A stretch of DNA of 64,000 nt from Dicyema japonicum (taxonomy: Eukaryota; Dicyemida; Rhombozoa; Dicyemidae): positions 259,080-323,079 of the forward strand of contig RDEW01000021.1 in the NCBI GenBank assembly GCA_011109175.1. The letters run 5' to 3'. The position numbers were made by a program, and so were the translations under genes. This document shows positions 12,801 through 24,396 of the stretch, piece after piece; position 1 is the first letter of the stretch; the number at the start of each line of letters is the position of its first letter. The notes under the pieces are model-generated. The model worked only from the letters and a program-made list of their open reading frames with translations, was not told where the DNA came from and made no database searches.

Positions 12801-15800
12801 GGAGTTAATCCTATCAAATAGCTCTGAGTAGTATTCCTTGACGTATTTGTTAAATTCCGCAGACGTGGCCGATTGGGGGTACTTCATAATGTTCGAGTAA
12901 TGGTCCTTGACGTCGTGTAAGGGGGGAAAGTTATTAATCCCAAGAATCGAGGCAAGCTTCGTGGAGAAGGTAAATCTGTGGACCCCACTAACACTCCCGA
13001 TAAAATTTAAATTTTCCCGCAGCTCAATCTCCGGTGGAGAGAAGAGGGACTGGCTTAGAGTCTTTCCGTGCCATGGCAGAAACTTTGGGTATCCTGGAGG
13101 AGTTTGGATGATACTAGGAAGCCACTTTGCGGTGATCAAATAATCTTTGAGTTGTAAATTGTCAATTTTCTGGAATAAGAGATCTTGGTTCGATTCCAAT
13201 AAACTCAACAAACTTGAGATTTGGTCAAAATGAGGTTCTTCCCGGGTTTCGCCATATTCAACGATATTTTTGATATCAGCTGCGGTTATGTCTCCCCAAT
13301 TAAACTTCTGGCGAGGTATACGGCGGTCATTTTGATTTTTAGTTTCCTCCAAAGCCAAAAACTGATCTTTCATGTTCTCATCGACTTCGCTTATTTTTTC
13401 AAGGTACTCCCCGTTCCCGAGTCGAGTATTCGTCGTCAACAATGGTCCACCGACATATAACTTGGCGGTGTGTAATCGGTTTTCAAATTAAATTTGGAAT
13501 TTTGGTCGTAAAAAGAGACGCTGTATTTTCTTTGGTTTTTTAAATTTTTATTGATCGATAATTTGGCGTTTTTGAAAATAATTTCTGATTCCATGGCATT
13601 ATTTTCAAATCCGACTGAATTGAGCAGTTCGTAGGTTTTCATTGGCATTTGTGAGTCCACGATGAAGGTCAGAAAAGAAGTCCGAATATTTTCAGGAACT
13701 TCGAAGATTCTACTCTTTAGTGCTTGGCACCCTTTCTTGAACCTCAGTCTCTAGGATCTCCATAACCCCTCTTTTATTTGGTTTGCGGATATATATTCGG
13801 TTTGGTGAGTTCATCCTCATCAAAGTCTCGACTATGAGAGGATCCTCCACAACGGGGGAATCCAGATATTTTAAGAGAAAGCAGGCATTTTCATCTATGC
13901 GTTCATTTTCGTACGAAGATGCGATGAAATCATTATTTATGCTTGAAACGTGAATTCGTCCACCAGAGTCCATGGAAGGAACCAGGAGAACCTCGGATAT
14001 ATTGGAAATGCTGTGAATGGACCAATTCTGTACAATTTTCCAGGTCAGGCTTATATTTTTCTCCAAACTCTGGCCCTCTTTGTGCTCAACTTTCAGGTTC
14101 TCATTTTCCAGTAACTTTTCATCAATCCTGGTTCTAATGAGCTTTGGAAGATCAGTGTCGTCGATAAAGCAGAGTTGAGTGAGGCCTGAACTGACTATTT
14201 TACGTATACCTGATGAAGCTACCTGGTAGAGCATTTCTTGGAGTTCTGAGGGGATGTTAGAGTCGATGAACTTGTCCTTAAATATTTCAACAACTTCCGA
14301 GTCAACTTCGTTTGAATTCACGAACAATTTGCGGTCGTCATGGTTTCCCCTGAAGAGAGAAAAATTTCCGTCCATGGTAGGCGCCAATTGAAGACCGATT
14401 AGATCTCTTTGGAATTAGAAAATCATGCTTACTTGAAGTCGCTTTCAGTCACCAAAAATCTCAACAGCAATAATCTCTCGTCACGGGACAAAAAGTCTAG
14501 CGAGAAACCGCGAATTAAAAAACCCACATTTGATTGGGTCAAATTTTTTAATTTCTCATTAAAAATTATTTTTAGGGATTTGACCACGTGGGATGGAACA
14601 ATGGCGACTGGTTCTCTGCATTTCGAGGTTATTTTCACAATAAGGTCCGTAAATGTGCTCCATTTTGTCTCGTTGAATATAAAAATCCTCAATGCATCAG
14701 TCCAGCAGCCTCCATACTGGTCTTCCATGTAAACGGCAGTCGTACTCGTTAGGATTCTTTTGAGGATATTGTTTGCCAAAATAGAGAATTGAGGATTCAC
14801 GGCTTCTGGATTCGGGAATAAGGAATATATGAAATATGGCTGGACCAGCCTTTGGTCCATAAACTCCTTCAATAAAGTCGCATAAGCCAAGGGAAGCCAG
14901 TTTTCGATGATCGATGAGTTCCAGAAAGTGCTGCTGTTTAAATTGAAGATTGAGGTCTCATAATTAGGGGAATGAATGCTCGCATTCAGAAATACAGGGA
15001 GTACAGCGTTGAACTCCAAATAATCGCGGAAAACATAAAGGTGGTTAGAATTCGTTGTGAAGAAGTCGGGGTCACTCACGGACGCACAGGCAGACACAAC
15101 CACCCTGCTTATTTTGGAGTTAATATGAAAAGACTTGGGCTCATATAAATTGGGGAGAATAAAAACGACCAAAAAATTGAATATTTCCGTTGCATTGTGG
15201 GAGACCATTTCAATCGGAATATGGGAAACGGTGGTAATTTGCTCACTTCCAAGGTTATTTTCTTTCAATCTGAATTTGATGGAATTTCTGAATTTTCTTA
15301 TATCCAAAAGAGAGGAGGATGCGATTGAAATGGTTAGTTTTAACTCCAAGGTATTTCCGATGAGATTATAGAAGGCGATCTTTTCGACGGAGAACATAGA
15401 AAACAAGAGTTTGGGGCCTTCAGCTCCGAGTTGTTTGATCCATTTTAGTTTGATTTTCGAATTTTGCGGTTGAAAATCGATTCTGAATATAAATCATAGA
15501 TTTAACTTGAATATAGTCCCGTGATGTATTGGTCGTTAATTATATTATTTGGGAGCCATTCTAGAGATGAAATCCTCAGGAGTTTATCGAATTCACTTCT
15601 GTGGAGTGCCTTGTAATCATTTATATTTTGAAAATTTGAAAATCCAGTTTTGGTGGCGTTTTTATCAATTCTTACTATTTTATTTCCGCTCCAAATGGTA
15701 GTCAGGTCTGGGATTATTTTACACTTACTACTAAATCTAAGAAATGTCACCGACTCTTGGGAGAAGGTTTTATTCAGGAAAGTCTCCGTTGACTCTTGAA

Positions 15801-16100
15801 AACAGTCGGAATTGAAAAATATATAAAGTGACCCCAACTCCTTGAATTATGTTTAAAGACTTGTTACTAAATCTGTAAATTCGGTCAAACATTGCATATT
15901 GTTCGCATTGGATTTCTCGGCGATAAGAATGAATTCCTTAAATCTTATTAAAGTTAATTGATTAAGTTAAAAGTGTTCGAATATAAGAGTACTAACTCGA
16001 ATAAGTCGATAAATGAAATCTGGCTCAGCCTCACTTTCAAAATCATCCCCGTTGGAGTAAAACTCTAAAATATACTTTACGGACTGATAATAAGATGACT
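3500..16100 (-). CDS. SACS-like: Sacsin-like giant protein: SIRPT repeats, damaged J domain, HEPN tail
   Basis: This is a giant co-chaperone-type protein of about 4,100 codons; human sacsin is 4,579. After a poorly matching N-terminus (16.1-15.5 kb) come sacsin repeats: KLLFSMFSVEKIAFYN matches the VLLFLKSV region and WLPLAYATLLKEF the PKAYATLI region. Repeat-type motifs (LAPTMDGNFSLF, FSTKLASILGIN, FSPKVAEILGIP, DLFVHKKLLR) then recur to 4.6 kb. A Lys-rich linker follows, then a J-domain remnant (4.05-4.25 kb), then HEPN (WFSQAVSDLETA; ACQ joined to AAEKAIKA). Introns read at 3746-3768, 3928-3949, 7249-7288, 7549-7580, 13715-13742, 14407-14432 and 15841-15867 restore frame. Other breaks (about 7912, 10304, 10594) need one extra G or C, and 6590 one fewer G. 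Large open blocks (803, 806 and 997 codons) argue for a live gene. The true start and the HSP90-like ATPase domain were not found. Confidence 0.88.
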
Positions 16101-17200
16101 AATTATACCTGAATCCGAGTGACTTTCAAGGTTTCCCTTAAGCATATTTACCTGGGACTTTTCGATTTAATATTAAAATAGCAATACTTCTTAATTTAGC
16201 GTCCGTTACTTATATATATCGTAATTGCAGTGAGAACCGTCAATATAATTATATTGTTAATAATAAACATTTATTCGATACTTTATCGATAGTAAAGCAT
16301 ATTCGCTAAGAAACTACCTGATATTTCCCGTTTGGGCAAATGTCAAACTGTTAGAAGTATGCTTCATGGCTGTCTATGTTGCCTGCTGAAGAATTAGGTT
16401 AATTGCTGCCTGACCCATTTGAGGACCTTTTTTGGTGTTCCCTTTGGTCTTGGTTCCATTCGTGTGCTTCAAACTAATATATCAAGGCTGAGATCTTACT
16501 TCTCGAGATTTCAATTTGACAAGGCCTTTTCCGATGCTTGGAATCTGCGGGAGGAGTTTAAATGTGCTATTGTAGAACATTGGATGACATGGAGGGAATC
16601 CATCCTCTTTCCTGCTAAATGAGGTCTAGGAGACTCCCCAGACACACCTTCCTCAACGAAATCATCGTTGGAGTTGACTAGTTTTTCTCCTCAGATAGAG
16701 ACAACAAGACTTGGTCACTTCCGTTTCTTCTCAATCACCTTCAAAACCTATAAGTGGGTGGAAATTTGGTAAAAAAAGTCAACGCAATTCGGAATGTAAT
16801 CGGTACGCGTCTCAGAGATCTTCGTGAACAAAAATGTTTCTCAGCGTATTGGCATCGCCATCGTTTGCGGAACCCTCACTGTCTCTTACAGTTGATGCCT
16901 GATTTTATCCTACTGTTTAATAAATGTTGAGTTTAAAAAATGTATCCACCATGAGAACGCTATTTAGGAATGACTTAGACCAATAAATCTGCAGTAAAAT
17001 TGAGTCAATCTTTGTTGCATATTTAAGTCTAGTCTATTGAGTTTATCTGATAATGTATTATATCTTGCTAAGGCTGCTGATTAGAACTCACCACAAAATA
17101 TTTAGAATTTTAGATTTTTAGGTTTAGGCAATCTTCCAGTCATCGAATTTAGGATTGCTAAGGCACACTTCAAGAAATAAGTAATTTCCCTCTTAAAACA
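16101..17200. other. Intergenic stretch, no gene seen
   Basis: AT-rich DNA between the 5' side of the sacsin-like gene and a dispersed repeat. A 25-nt GT-AG candidate at about 16086-16110 suggests that one or more upstream exons of the sacsin-like gene may lie here, but I could not extend the frame. A 67-codon plus-strand open frame at 16419-16622 shows no motif. Confidence 0.4.
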
Positions 17201-17204
17201 GATG

Positions 17205-17480
17205 TTGCAGATTCATGAGAATCAGAAGACATCCGTTTCCCCCTGGTCCTTTCAAGTGAAGGAAACCGATGGCTAACAGGAAGGTAACTACCAAAAGCAG
17301 ACGCTCCCAAAGATCCGTAAGGTATATCTGGTATTCATGCTGGTCACCTGCTCGTGGAGAAATCCCTTTTTGTAGCTAACAGACCTAGCTTCTCTCCCTT
17401 ACCAGAAACTACCAAATAGCTTGTTTGGTAGTGGCTACAGAACGAGTGCCATTCCACCGATCCCAGATTCAGGGGACGTA
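17205..17480 (+). repeat. Dispersed repeat, 'caagtgaaggaaaccgatgg' family
   Basis: Blocks of this segment recur elsewhere. The part around 17245-17320 (caagtgaaggaaaccgatgg, then cgctcccaaagatccg) returns as a reverse complement at 21330-21412. Shorter pieces recur at about 33250-33300 and 37660-37690. The 3' part (accaaatagcttgtttggta) resembles 43120-43200. No open frame; probably a SINE-like or non-autonomous element. Confidence 0.55.
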
Positions 17481-17899
17481 AAAATTCGAATCTACTTGTT
17501 CCTCCATAATTTGTTAAATTGTAAGTCCCCCAAAGTATTTGAACGAAGCTGTCCTCAATCGGTTGGATTTATAGTTATGCTTTTAAAATAGGAATTTATG
17601 GTCAATAATTGTTTTCAGTTATTACGAATCAATATTTATTGAAATTGGCCAATTAATTTGGCTTATTGATCGATTGTACCTAATAAATTCACACTTTACA
17701 ATAAACCACCACTTAACATTTTTCTAGTCAAAGGTGCAAACTAAGAACTTTAGATCATCCCCGTTAAAATGGGAGATAGGCTTCGAGCAAAATTGAACCT
17801 CTTCCTGCTTTGAAAATAAAAGAGGCAAGGTACATAGCGGATCTTTCAAACATTGAAAACGCCCCCTATTCCACATGTACATTGTTTATCTAAGATTTT

Positions 17900-18270
17900 T
17901 TTATTGTCCCCTTGTTCCTCTTCGTGGAGACGTTTACAAGTACCAATAAATTTTGTTAGACGAGATCCGAACCTGAGCAGTGTATCGACGATTCCTCGTT
18001 CCGAAACTTCGTATATCTGATGTCTCCGACTCCATCATTTCACCCATCCGCGTAATTGAAACGAGAGATTGCATCCACTTTGAGGGGATGTACGCCATCG
18101 CCTCAATCTTCCGATTCATTAACCACGTGTCTAACTCTCCTAGTCTTTCTCATAAATCTTACTTTTTTGATGGAATTAGCAAGGGACGTACATGCTACGA
18201 CCTAATAAGCGGATTTCTAGCGTCCGAGTTCAGTCCGCGGTCCCTCAAAGTCGTCCAAAGAGTATAGTCG
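17900..18270 (-). other. Possible unassigned coding exons
   Basis: Both strands are open here (95 codons on plus, 61 on minus). The minus strand carries a 23-nt GT-AG candidate at about 18140-18162 of the size used by genes in this window, which slightly favours that strand. I recognise no domain. It could be a small gene, a decayed one, or chance. Confidence 0.25.
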
Positions 18271-18488
18271 GCGAAAGAAAATAACATTTATGTGTTCAGC
18301 TTTGATGAAGCGATTCAAGTGTTGATCAAGGTCAATCAATGAGGATAAAATCAATTAATAGATGAAGTACAGAAAGCATTATTTCCATTAGTTTTGACGT
18401 TTTTGTACAAAAAAATAATTTTTTGGACTCTAATTGTGATCTATAAGTAAAATTATGCACTCCAGTGGAGAAAGTTTGGCAATCGGCT

Positions 18489-19921
18489 ATGAATAATTTC
18501 TGTGAGTTACCTCCCAGACTGAATACATTTTGTTGCTCTAACCCTGGTGGGATCCAACAGAAATCCAATCGAAAATACAAGGACTTTAAAACTTCAGGGA
18601 TCGCTCGTCTCCCGCTTATTTCCCCAATGCAGAGAAGTAGCAAAGTCAGTTATCAGAAATGGACCTCGACGTTGGACAAAAATTTTGACTTTTACGACAA
18701 ACTACAGAAAGAATCCGATCAAATTCAAAAAGAGTCATTTCATATGTGTGAGACCTCAAAAAACACGTGCAAACGGGTGACTCGCGAATTAACGTTCCAC
18801 TTCGATTCGAGGCTCAATGAAGTAGATCATTGGATAAAAGAAACTCAAAATAATTTATTTTTACTGAACAAAGTCCATGAGCAGTTGGTGAGTACTGGAG
18901 TGCAAGTACGTTTTAACATTCAGAAAATAAGCATCCCCTTCACAGTTTCCGCCAAGTGCATGGGCTGGCTTGAGAATCAATTGGCGGATCACCTCGAGGA
19001 CCAAGAGGTCGAAATTCAGCTAAAAACTGTATTATTTTAAATATTTATGATAGGAGTTGGAACTCATCGAAAATTTGAAGTGTGAGTTTGAGGACACGTG
19101 GCAAAAAGTGGATGAACAAAAAATGTATTTCTCTTCGTTTGAAATCAAGCAAAACTCAAAAAATGCTGAATAAACTGAAAAACGAATTGTATGAAAAGAC
19201 TACGGCATACAGCATCGACAGACACTGCCGATATATGACGGTCTCCAACAAACCCAACAACCCCCAAAAATATGATTCACGGAGTTTATCGCTATCACGG
19301 AAAAATTGGATTGAGAAAGTAGAGCTTATATTGGACGAATCATCCTCTTTAATCTCATCGGGGAAGTCGTTGGTCAAGCAAGTCAAAATAAATACTAAAT
19401 TCATTCACGGGAGACTGAAATCTCATTGGAATGAGGTGAATCATACAATTTTGTCACTTATTCGGGAGAGATACGACTCCCGTTTAAAATTGAAAACTAG
19501 ACTGGAAGGGGTCTTTCGGTACCTAAGATTATAGATTTTGAAGCAAATCGCGGAGATCAGATGTACCATAATGTTGCTGAGTGGTCGAAATTGGAGAAGG
19601 AAGCCCCCAGAAATTAGTGAAATATCAACGAGAGGTACACTCTTGTAGACCGAAAATGGAAAATTACTACGATAGTCTCGAAGATAAGTAATATAAGGGA
19701 TGAAACGTGATAGGTTGGTGGAAGAGTCACGTGTCTTGTCAGAAGATACAAGTAACCTAGACAAAGGATTAAATTCGGCAATGAAAATGCTAAAAAATCT
19801 TCTTTCAGTGAAAGACGAAATTTTAAATGAATTATTATGTCACAGTCAATCCTTATTTGTGTTGAACGACCAATGTCTGTCGGCCAGAAAGTCGGTAATA
19901 ATTAATGAGACTAACAACTAA
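18489..19921 (+). CDS. Tektin (axonemal microtubule filament protein)
   Basis: Tektins are coiled-coil filaments inside the doublet microtubules of cilia. The spliced product follows the tektin fold end to end: FHFDSRLNEVDHWIKE, then IPFTVSAKC with the P-x6-C spacing, then AYSIDRHC, KLEKEAP, RPKMENYYD and finally VLNDQCLSARKS (family: CMGMRKS). Introns of 25, 25, 24 and 26 nt at 19029-19053, 19125-19149, 19511-19534 and 19688-19713 keep the frame. A 36-nt candidate at 18888-18923 is doubtful because it lacks a read-through stop. Two one-base deficits remain, near GG 19552 and C5 19604-19608; one extra base at each restores exact family spacing. The start is uncertain: ATG 18489 is in frame, and a later ATG near 18630 is possible. 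The signature nonapeptide (family RPNVELCRD) is strongly altered. Subfamily not decided. Confidence 0.9.
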
Positions 19922-20302
19922 AACTAACGAATTCTTAACATTACAACGAAAATTCAAGTTTCATATATTTAGTCATGTCTCAATTCGATTTGAGGGCTTG
20001 AGTTTCCTGAAAACCTTAGATAACCCAGACTGCAGTTCTGGACTTTTTATCGAATTGGATAATCTAAGCGATATACGAGTTCACTCAGCATCTCAACTAG
20101 ATCTCTCGATGGGCAGAAATCCCAAACAGCGAGCATTTCTTTAGTTTAGCTACATTTTATTGCTTTGTCTCGCTCTAAAATTGATCATAGGAACTCCTTA
20201 GCTTACCTAATCATTGGAAACTTCTTGTTCGTGAATAGAAGGAGTAAAGAAAAACTGAACAATTAGTCTGTAAACAAAAGAAATTCAGCTTTCTGGGAAA
20301 TT
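19922..20302. other. Gap between tektin and ABHD11-like gene
   Basis: A 79-codon open frame (19905-20144, +) overlaps the tektin end. It has no recognisable domain and lacks any junction with tektin. I treat the stretch as 3' flanking DNA. The two neighbouring genes end toward each other here. Confidence 0.4.
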
Positions 20303-21222
20303 TTAAAACAAAAATTCCCTAACATGTTCCACAAATCCTTCCAAATCTTCCAAATAAGGCGAATGTCCGCAATTCTTCATATAAATAACTTTGTTATTGG
20401 GAAAATGTTTCTCCAGTCTCTTAACCTTTTCAGGACTAGGCATAAGGAAAAGGGGAACCTCATCATTTTCGACTTATCTCCCCCAATAAAGAGAGTTCTT
20501 CCTTCAAAATTTCCGGAAATGTCAAATTTCGTGATGGAAGCAGTATCGTAGAACTTCTTCAAAGATCGGACATTAAAATTGAGCCGATATCTCCTAGTCA
20601 TCGGCACAGGCAGAATATTCTTCTGTAGAAACCGTTCCAATTTATCGCTCTATGATAAAGAATACGGATGAACCATGATCAAAGAGTTCGTTGCCGATAT
20701 GACGTCACTGATGACGTTATCAGAGGAAGAATCTTCAGAGTATTCATTTAGCTTTGTCTCGATATCAACGAGAGTGTTTAGGAGCATTTCTATTTTCCCG
20801 TTTTCTGTGTAAAAGGGGTAATATCGACAATGATGAGATCTTCGACTAAGTTAGTCTAATGACCCTAGTCTCCTATACGAATTCAACTTTTTGAAGGGAA
20901 TACGAAAACGCCACAAGTCCTCCATGCTATGGCCTAATATGCTGATTCTGTAGTGCCCCAGTTCGGTCCTCAGTTTCTCAAGGTCACTTACCATTGATTC
21001 ACAATCATTTTCGTCGGAATATTCGCTTTCTCCATGATTTCTAGCATCGATTGAAACAACCTTAATGTTTTAAGCAATTACCTGTATACCATAACCACAG
21101 AGAATTTCAGCTACCCTAATCCAGTCCTTTTTTGTGCACAATAACCCATGAAGGATGTAAACCGGGTATTCATATGCTTTCATCAAAGGGGTGCGTATTT
21201 CATAAGACAATTTGGCACACAT
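20303..21222 (-). CDS. ABHD11: ABHD11-like alpha/beta hydrolase
   Basis: This is a serine hydrolase of the ABHD11 (esterase EstD-like) group; the animal enzyme is mitochondrial. From the N-terminus: PVYILHGLLCTKKDW (oxyanion HG), then VVSIDARNHGESEY (family VDARNHGDS), then GHSM with the nucleophile Ser. LVEDLIIVDITP, TLFIGGDKS and NCGHSPYLED follow, the last with the catalytic His. Length is about 285 residues, normal for the family. Introns: 21 nt (21061-21081), 23 nt (20856-20878), 24 nt (20650-20673). Three one-base deficits remain, at CC 20932-20933, G4 20815-20818 and near 20469. Adding one base at each yields the continuous family pattern, for example GHSMGG. ATG at 21220-21222, stop at 20303-20305. 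I saw no clear mitochondrial leader. Confidence 0.87.
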
Positions 21223-21324
21223 CAAATTAAGTAATCTATTTGAATTAATTTTCTAATTATTTATTATTTAATCGATTTATGTAATGATTAATCAAAATAA
21301 TACCACCTACTAGTTCTCTATAGA

Positions 21325-21440
21325 ACATACTTGTCGGATCTCTGGGAGCGTCCACTCTTGGCTGCAACGTTTTTGTTAGCCACTGGTTTCTTTCACTTGA
21401 AGGGACCGGAAGTAAATAAAATGATTTTGAGTCACGTGGT
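21325..21440 (-). repeat. Inverted copy of the 17.2-kb dispersed repeat
   Basis: The sequence cggatctctgggagcgtcc followed by gccactggtttctttcactt is the reverse complement of 17245-17320 with scattered mismatches. The two copies face each other across the tektin and ABHD11-like genes. Confidence 0.6.
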
Positions 21441-23000
21441 GTACCCGTGCAACGTTAGCGTGGTTCCATGTTACTACATGGTTAAAGATTTCTCCTTTCT
21501 TATGTTCATCCTTGATTCTATATAGTGGCGTCATGTGAACCACCAGTCTCAGGTGACCCCAGTGTTAGGGCCCTACGAAAAGGACCATTTTCTCACCCCA
21601 ATCCGCTGGAAGGGTTCCCACAACTGCGTGGACTGAATGTTTTCTTCTTTTTCCGTTGGTTATGAATGACTTATCTGACATTTCGAAAAGGAAAAGGGCA
21701 AATCTCCATAGGGAATAAGCGTATTCGATAAGCTGAAAAATTTTTTGGTAGTAAACCTGATGATACAGGCTGCAGAACGGAGCGGGCTCTTCTTTACAGT
21801 GAGTGGTCTTTCAAACGTTCCACTTGCTAAGCCCCTTGGTCGTCAATTTCTTAGCGTAACTAGAGTGACTGTCGAAAGTGACTCCAAGGATCTTCTGAGA
21901 TTGAGTTGTAGGTATCGGAACATCCCCAAGGAATAATTCAAAACCACTCTTATAGTTCCTGTCATATTGAACAGGGTGAATTGAGATTTTACTCTCTTAA
22001 CCTCTTTCTCGTAAATTAATATAGTCTGGGAGTTACTAGAAGTTGGGATCACTTAATAGGTTTTGATTCCTTCTTCCTTGGTGGTCTTGGAGTTTCTGAA
22101 ATAAAATAAATGAAAGTGAGGATGATGGCTTACTGTAAGAAAGCTTGTGACTTTCCTTCGTATGTTCAGCTTATTGTTGATTAACTGTTAGGTTGGTACC
22201 CAATAAAGATCAGACCCTTCCATACAGGACCCGTGAATTTTTTAAACTTATAATTTTCTAAGTATTTTTAATACTAAGAAAAATAAAATTATTTTTTATA
22301 TTCTAAGGTTAAAAATTTAGTTTATCGGATCGGCTCAATGATCCAAAGGGTCACCAAGGATCCACGTGAAACTGAATGCCTTCGAGATTGTATCTCGACA
22401 GTTATTCTCAGAGGAAACATCATGGCCATTCAAGCTCCCTAAATAAGTGCTCTTTTGACTGTTTAATCTAAAATTAATTAAATTAAAAAAAAGTTTATAG
22501 GTTAATTTTTATAGAAAGCACAGGTGTATTCCACGAGTGTGTAGAAAGTGCGTTGGGTCACGAGAGGAACATCGAGAAAAGTTGAGAAGGCTACTAAAGG
22601 AAGTTGGAATCACCTAGTGGGCGTGTTTCCTTCTTAACTGAGCTGTGATTATTGGTTTAAAAATGTTTATAGGAGCAAAGGTGAGATGGCTGCTCAAGGA
22701 GGCCTGGATCACCTTACAGTCACGTATTTCCTTGTATTTTGTCGGTGATTCTTGGCTTTAAACTAAAAATAAAAGCTAAATCTTTATGATTAAAAATTTT
22801 AAAATGTTTGCCTAGTAATAAGCCTACTGTGAGACGAACTAAGTAAATCAACAAATTTGAAGGCAAAAACGAGAACTAGTCCTCAAGGCATCAGAAGGCT
22901 GAAAATGAAGGGATTTGTGTGACTTTAAAGTGAGTGAAGTAATAAAAATTTTTATTTATTAAAAGTTTTATTATAAGCAGAAGTAAAGGCAGGAGGAAAG
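21441..23000. repeat. Cluster of short dispersed repeats
   Basis: No gene seen. Around 21590-21670 the text gggttcccacaactgcg recurs as gggttcccataaccgaa near 42920. Three short GGATCAC-type elements lie at about 22035-22095, 22585-22650 and 22700-22765. The remainder is AT-rich with isolated short open frames. Confidence 0.45.
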
Positions 23001-23015
23001 GGGAAACAATTGACT

Positions 23016-23672
23016 TCAATAAACTTGAATTTGGAGACTAATTCTAGTAATAATTGATTCACAGTTACCTTCCGTGAAAAGATGTCCACAGTGCGGGGGT
23101 GGAGTTTTTGGGACAACTAGGGAATGTTGATAGCATGGAGGTAGAATTTTAGGAATAATTGGAGTAATTTTGGTAACGATTAGTTTGGAGATATCCTTCT
23201 GAATAAAAGGAGGGGGCATGGATGAGACTGGACATGGTGGTAGTGGTGCCTTTTTTTTCATGTTGTTTGGCAGTTTGTGAGGAGGTACAGGAACTGGAAT
23301 CTTCGGGATATGAGACTTTGGTTTGTATAAAGCCACAATCTTCTTCGGATCTGGTCTTCGCCTTGGTGGAGGTATTGGGGGAGCAGGCTTTTTTGGTAAC
23401 TTTGGAATTCCGATATAAGGTGGTACTCTTGTACTCGATGGTAAAACTGGTTTAACACGTGGGGGAACGGGAACGTTAGGAGGTATTGCTGAAGGTATGA
23501 AAAGATTTTTAAGCAAATTGTACCCTAAAATCAGTGAATAGTGTTACCAGGCGGGTTTTTAGCCACGTGGATGATAGAGCGTTCCTTACAGTTCGAATTC
23601 CGAATATTACTTATACTTTTCTTGTACAAATCGTACTGAAAGAATTTAAATTTTCCTTTCATTTATTTTTGA
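23016..23672 (-). CDS. Small proline-rich protein, unknown
   Basis: ATG at about 23672 opens a short first exon (MKGKFKFFQYDLYKKS...). A 23-nt GT-AG intron at 23525-23547 joins it in phase to a 166-codon exon. The second exon is very rich in Pro and Lys, with runs such as PAPPIPPPRRRPDP and KKKAPLPPCPV. Total is about 210 residues. Poly-Pro runs of this type often bind SH3, WW or profilin partners, but no globular domain is visible, so I assign no function. The exact fit of a micro-intron supports a real gene. Confidence 0.6.
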
Positions 23673-24396
23673 CGTTGTTTTTTCATTATATTTGGAATTT
23701 GGCAAGCAATAATGCCAATTTTGGAAATATACGGAAATTTATTTCTCTTTATGACAAGGAAAAAAATAAGATTTTAGAAATTTTATAAAAAATGAATTTA
23801 TTGATACCAGAATACTACTGGAACTCTAAAAAAGTTTCCCCCATTTGAAAACCCATACTATCTTTGAGACCCTAGTCTGGAGGACTGGGGCATATTTGAG
23901 TGAGCTCACTCAACCCCATATTGTACAGCGAGAATATGATAGTGCAGGTAATCTTGTAAAGAACACTGAGTTAAGATGAGTTGGCTACTGAGAGAGGTTG
24001 GGATCACATAACATGTCTCCCACTTAATTTAATGGTGATTCGATAGTCTTATAAAGATATCTTCTTAAGTCACCTGCTATAAGGGTCCTGTAGAGTAGAG
24101 AATTTTATTTATTAATCTCGTGGAACAAGAATAGACAGGTAACAGAGTAAAGGAAGAAAAACCTTCAACTAAGTAGTCAGTGGAGGAAATCGAGACCAAT
24201 ATTATGGCATACATCCTACTATTAAACCATCAGTCAGAGTCGAGATCCTCAAAGCAGTGAATAATTCTTTTTATATATTTTCAATTATTTGATTTTTTTG
24301 AATTTATTTAATCCATATTTAAATGTTATTTATTTAATTTATTTAAAAAAATTGTAATAAAATAACTAAAATAAAATAAAGTAACCAAGAGACATA
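23673..24396. other. Spacer upstream of NME7
   Basis: Divergent spacer between the proline-rich gene (-) and NME7 (+), AT-rich. A degraded GGGATCAC-type element sits at about 23995-24055. The last 100 bp before the NME7 start are almost pure A/T. Promoters for both genes should lie here, but I see no named motif. Confidence 0.4.

Noticed and set aside
13410-13460. 44-nt intron at the overlap of two long sacsin frames
   Set aside because: Possible in phase, but a single-base step explains the junction equally well; not listed among the firm introns.
17980-18267. 95-codon plus-strand frame as a gene
   Set aside because: No domain, no junction, and an open frame on the opposite strand covers the same DNA.
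18888-18923. 36-nt GT-AG intron in tektin
   Set aside because: It is 3n long without an in-frame stop, unlike every accepted 3n intron, and splicing it leaves the helix slightly short while keeping it leaves it slightly long. Left undecided and not counted.
23222-23455. Plus-strand frame opposite the proline-rich gene
   Set aside because: Shadow frame; the minus strand has a matching micro-intron and start.
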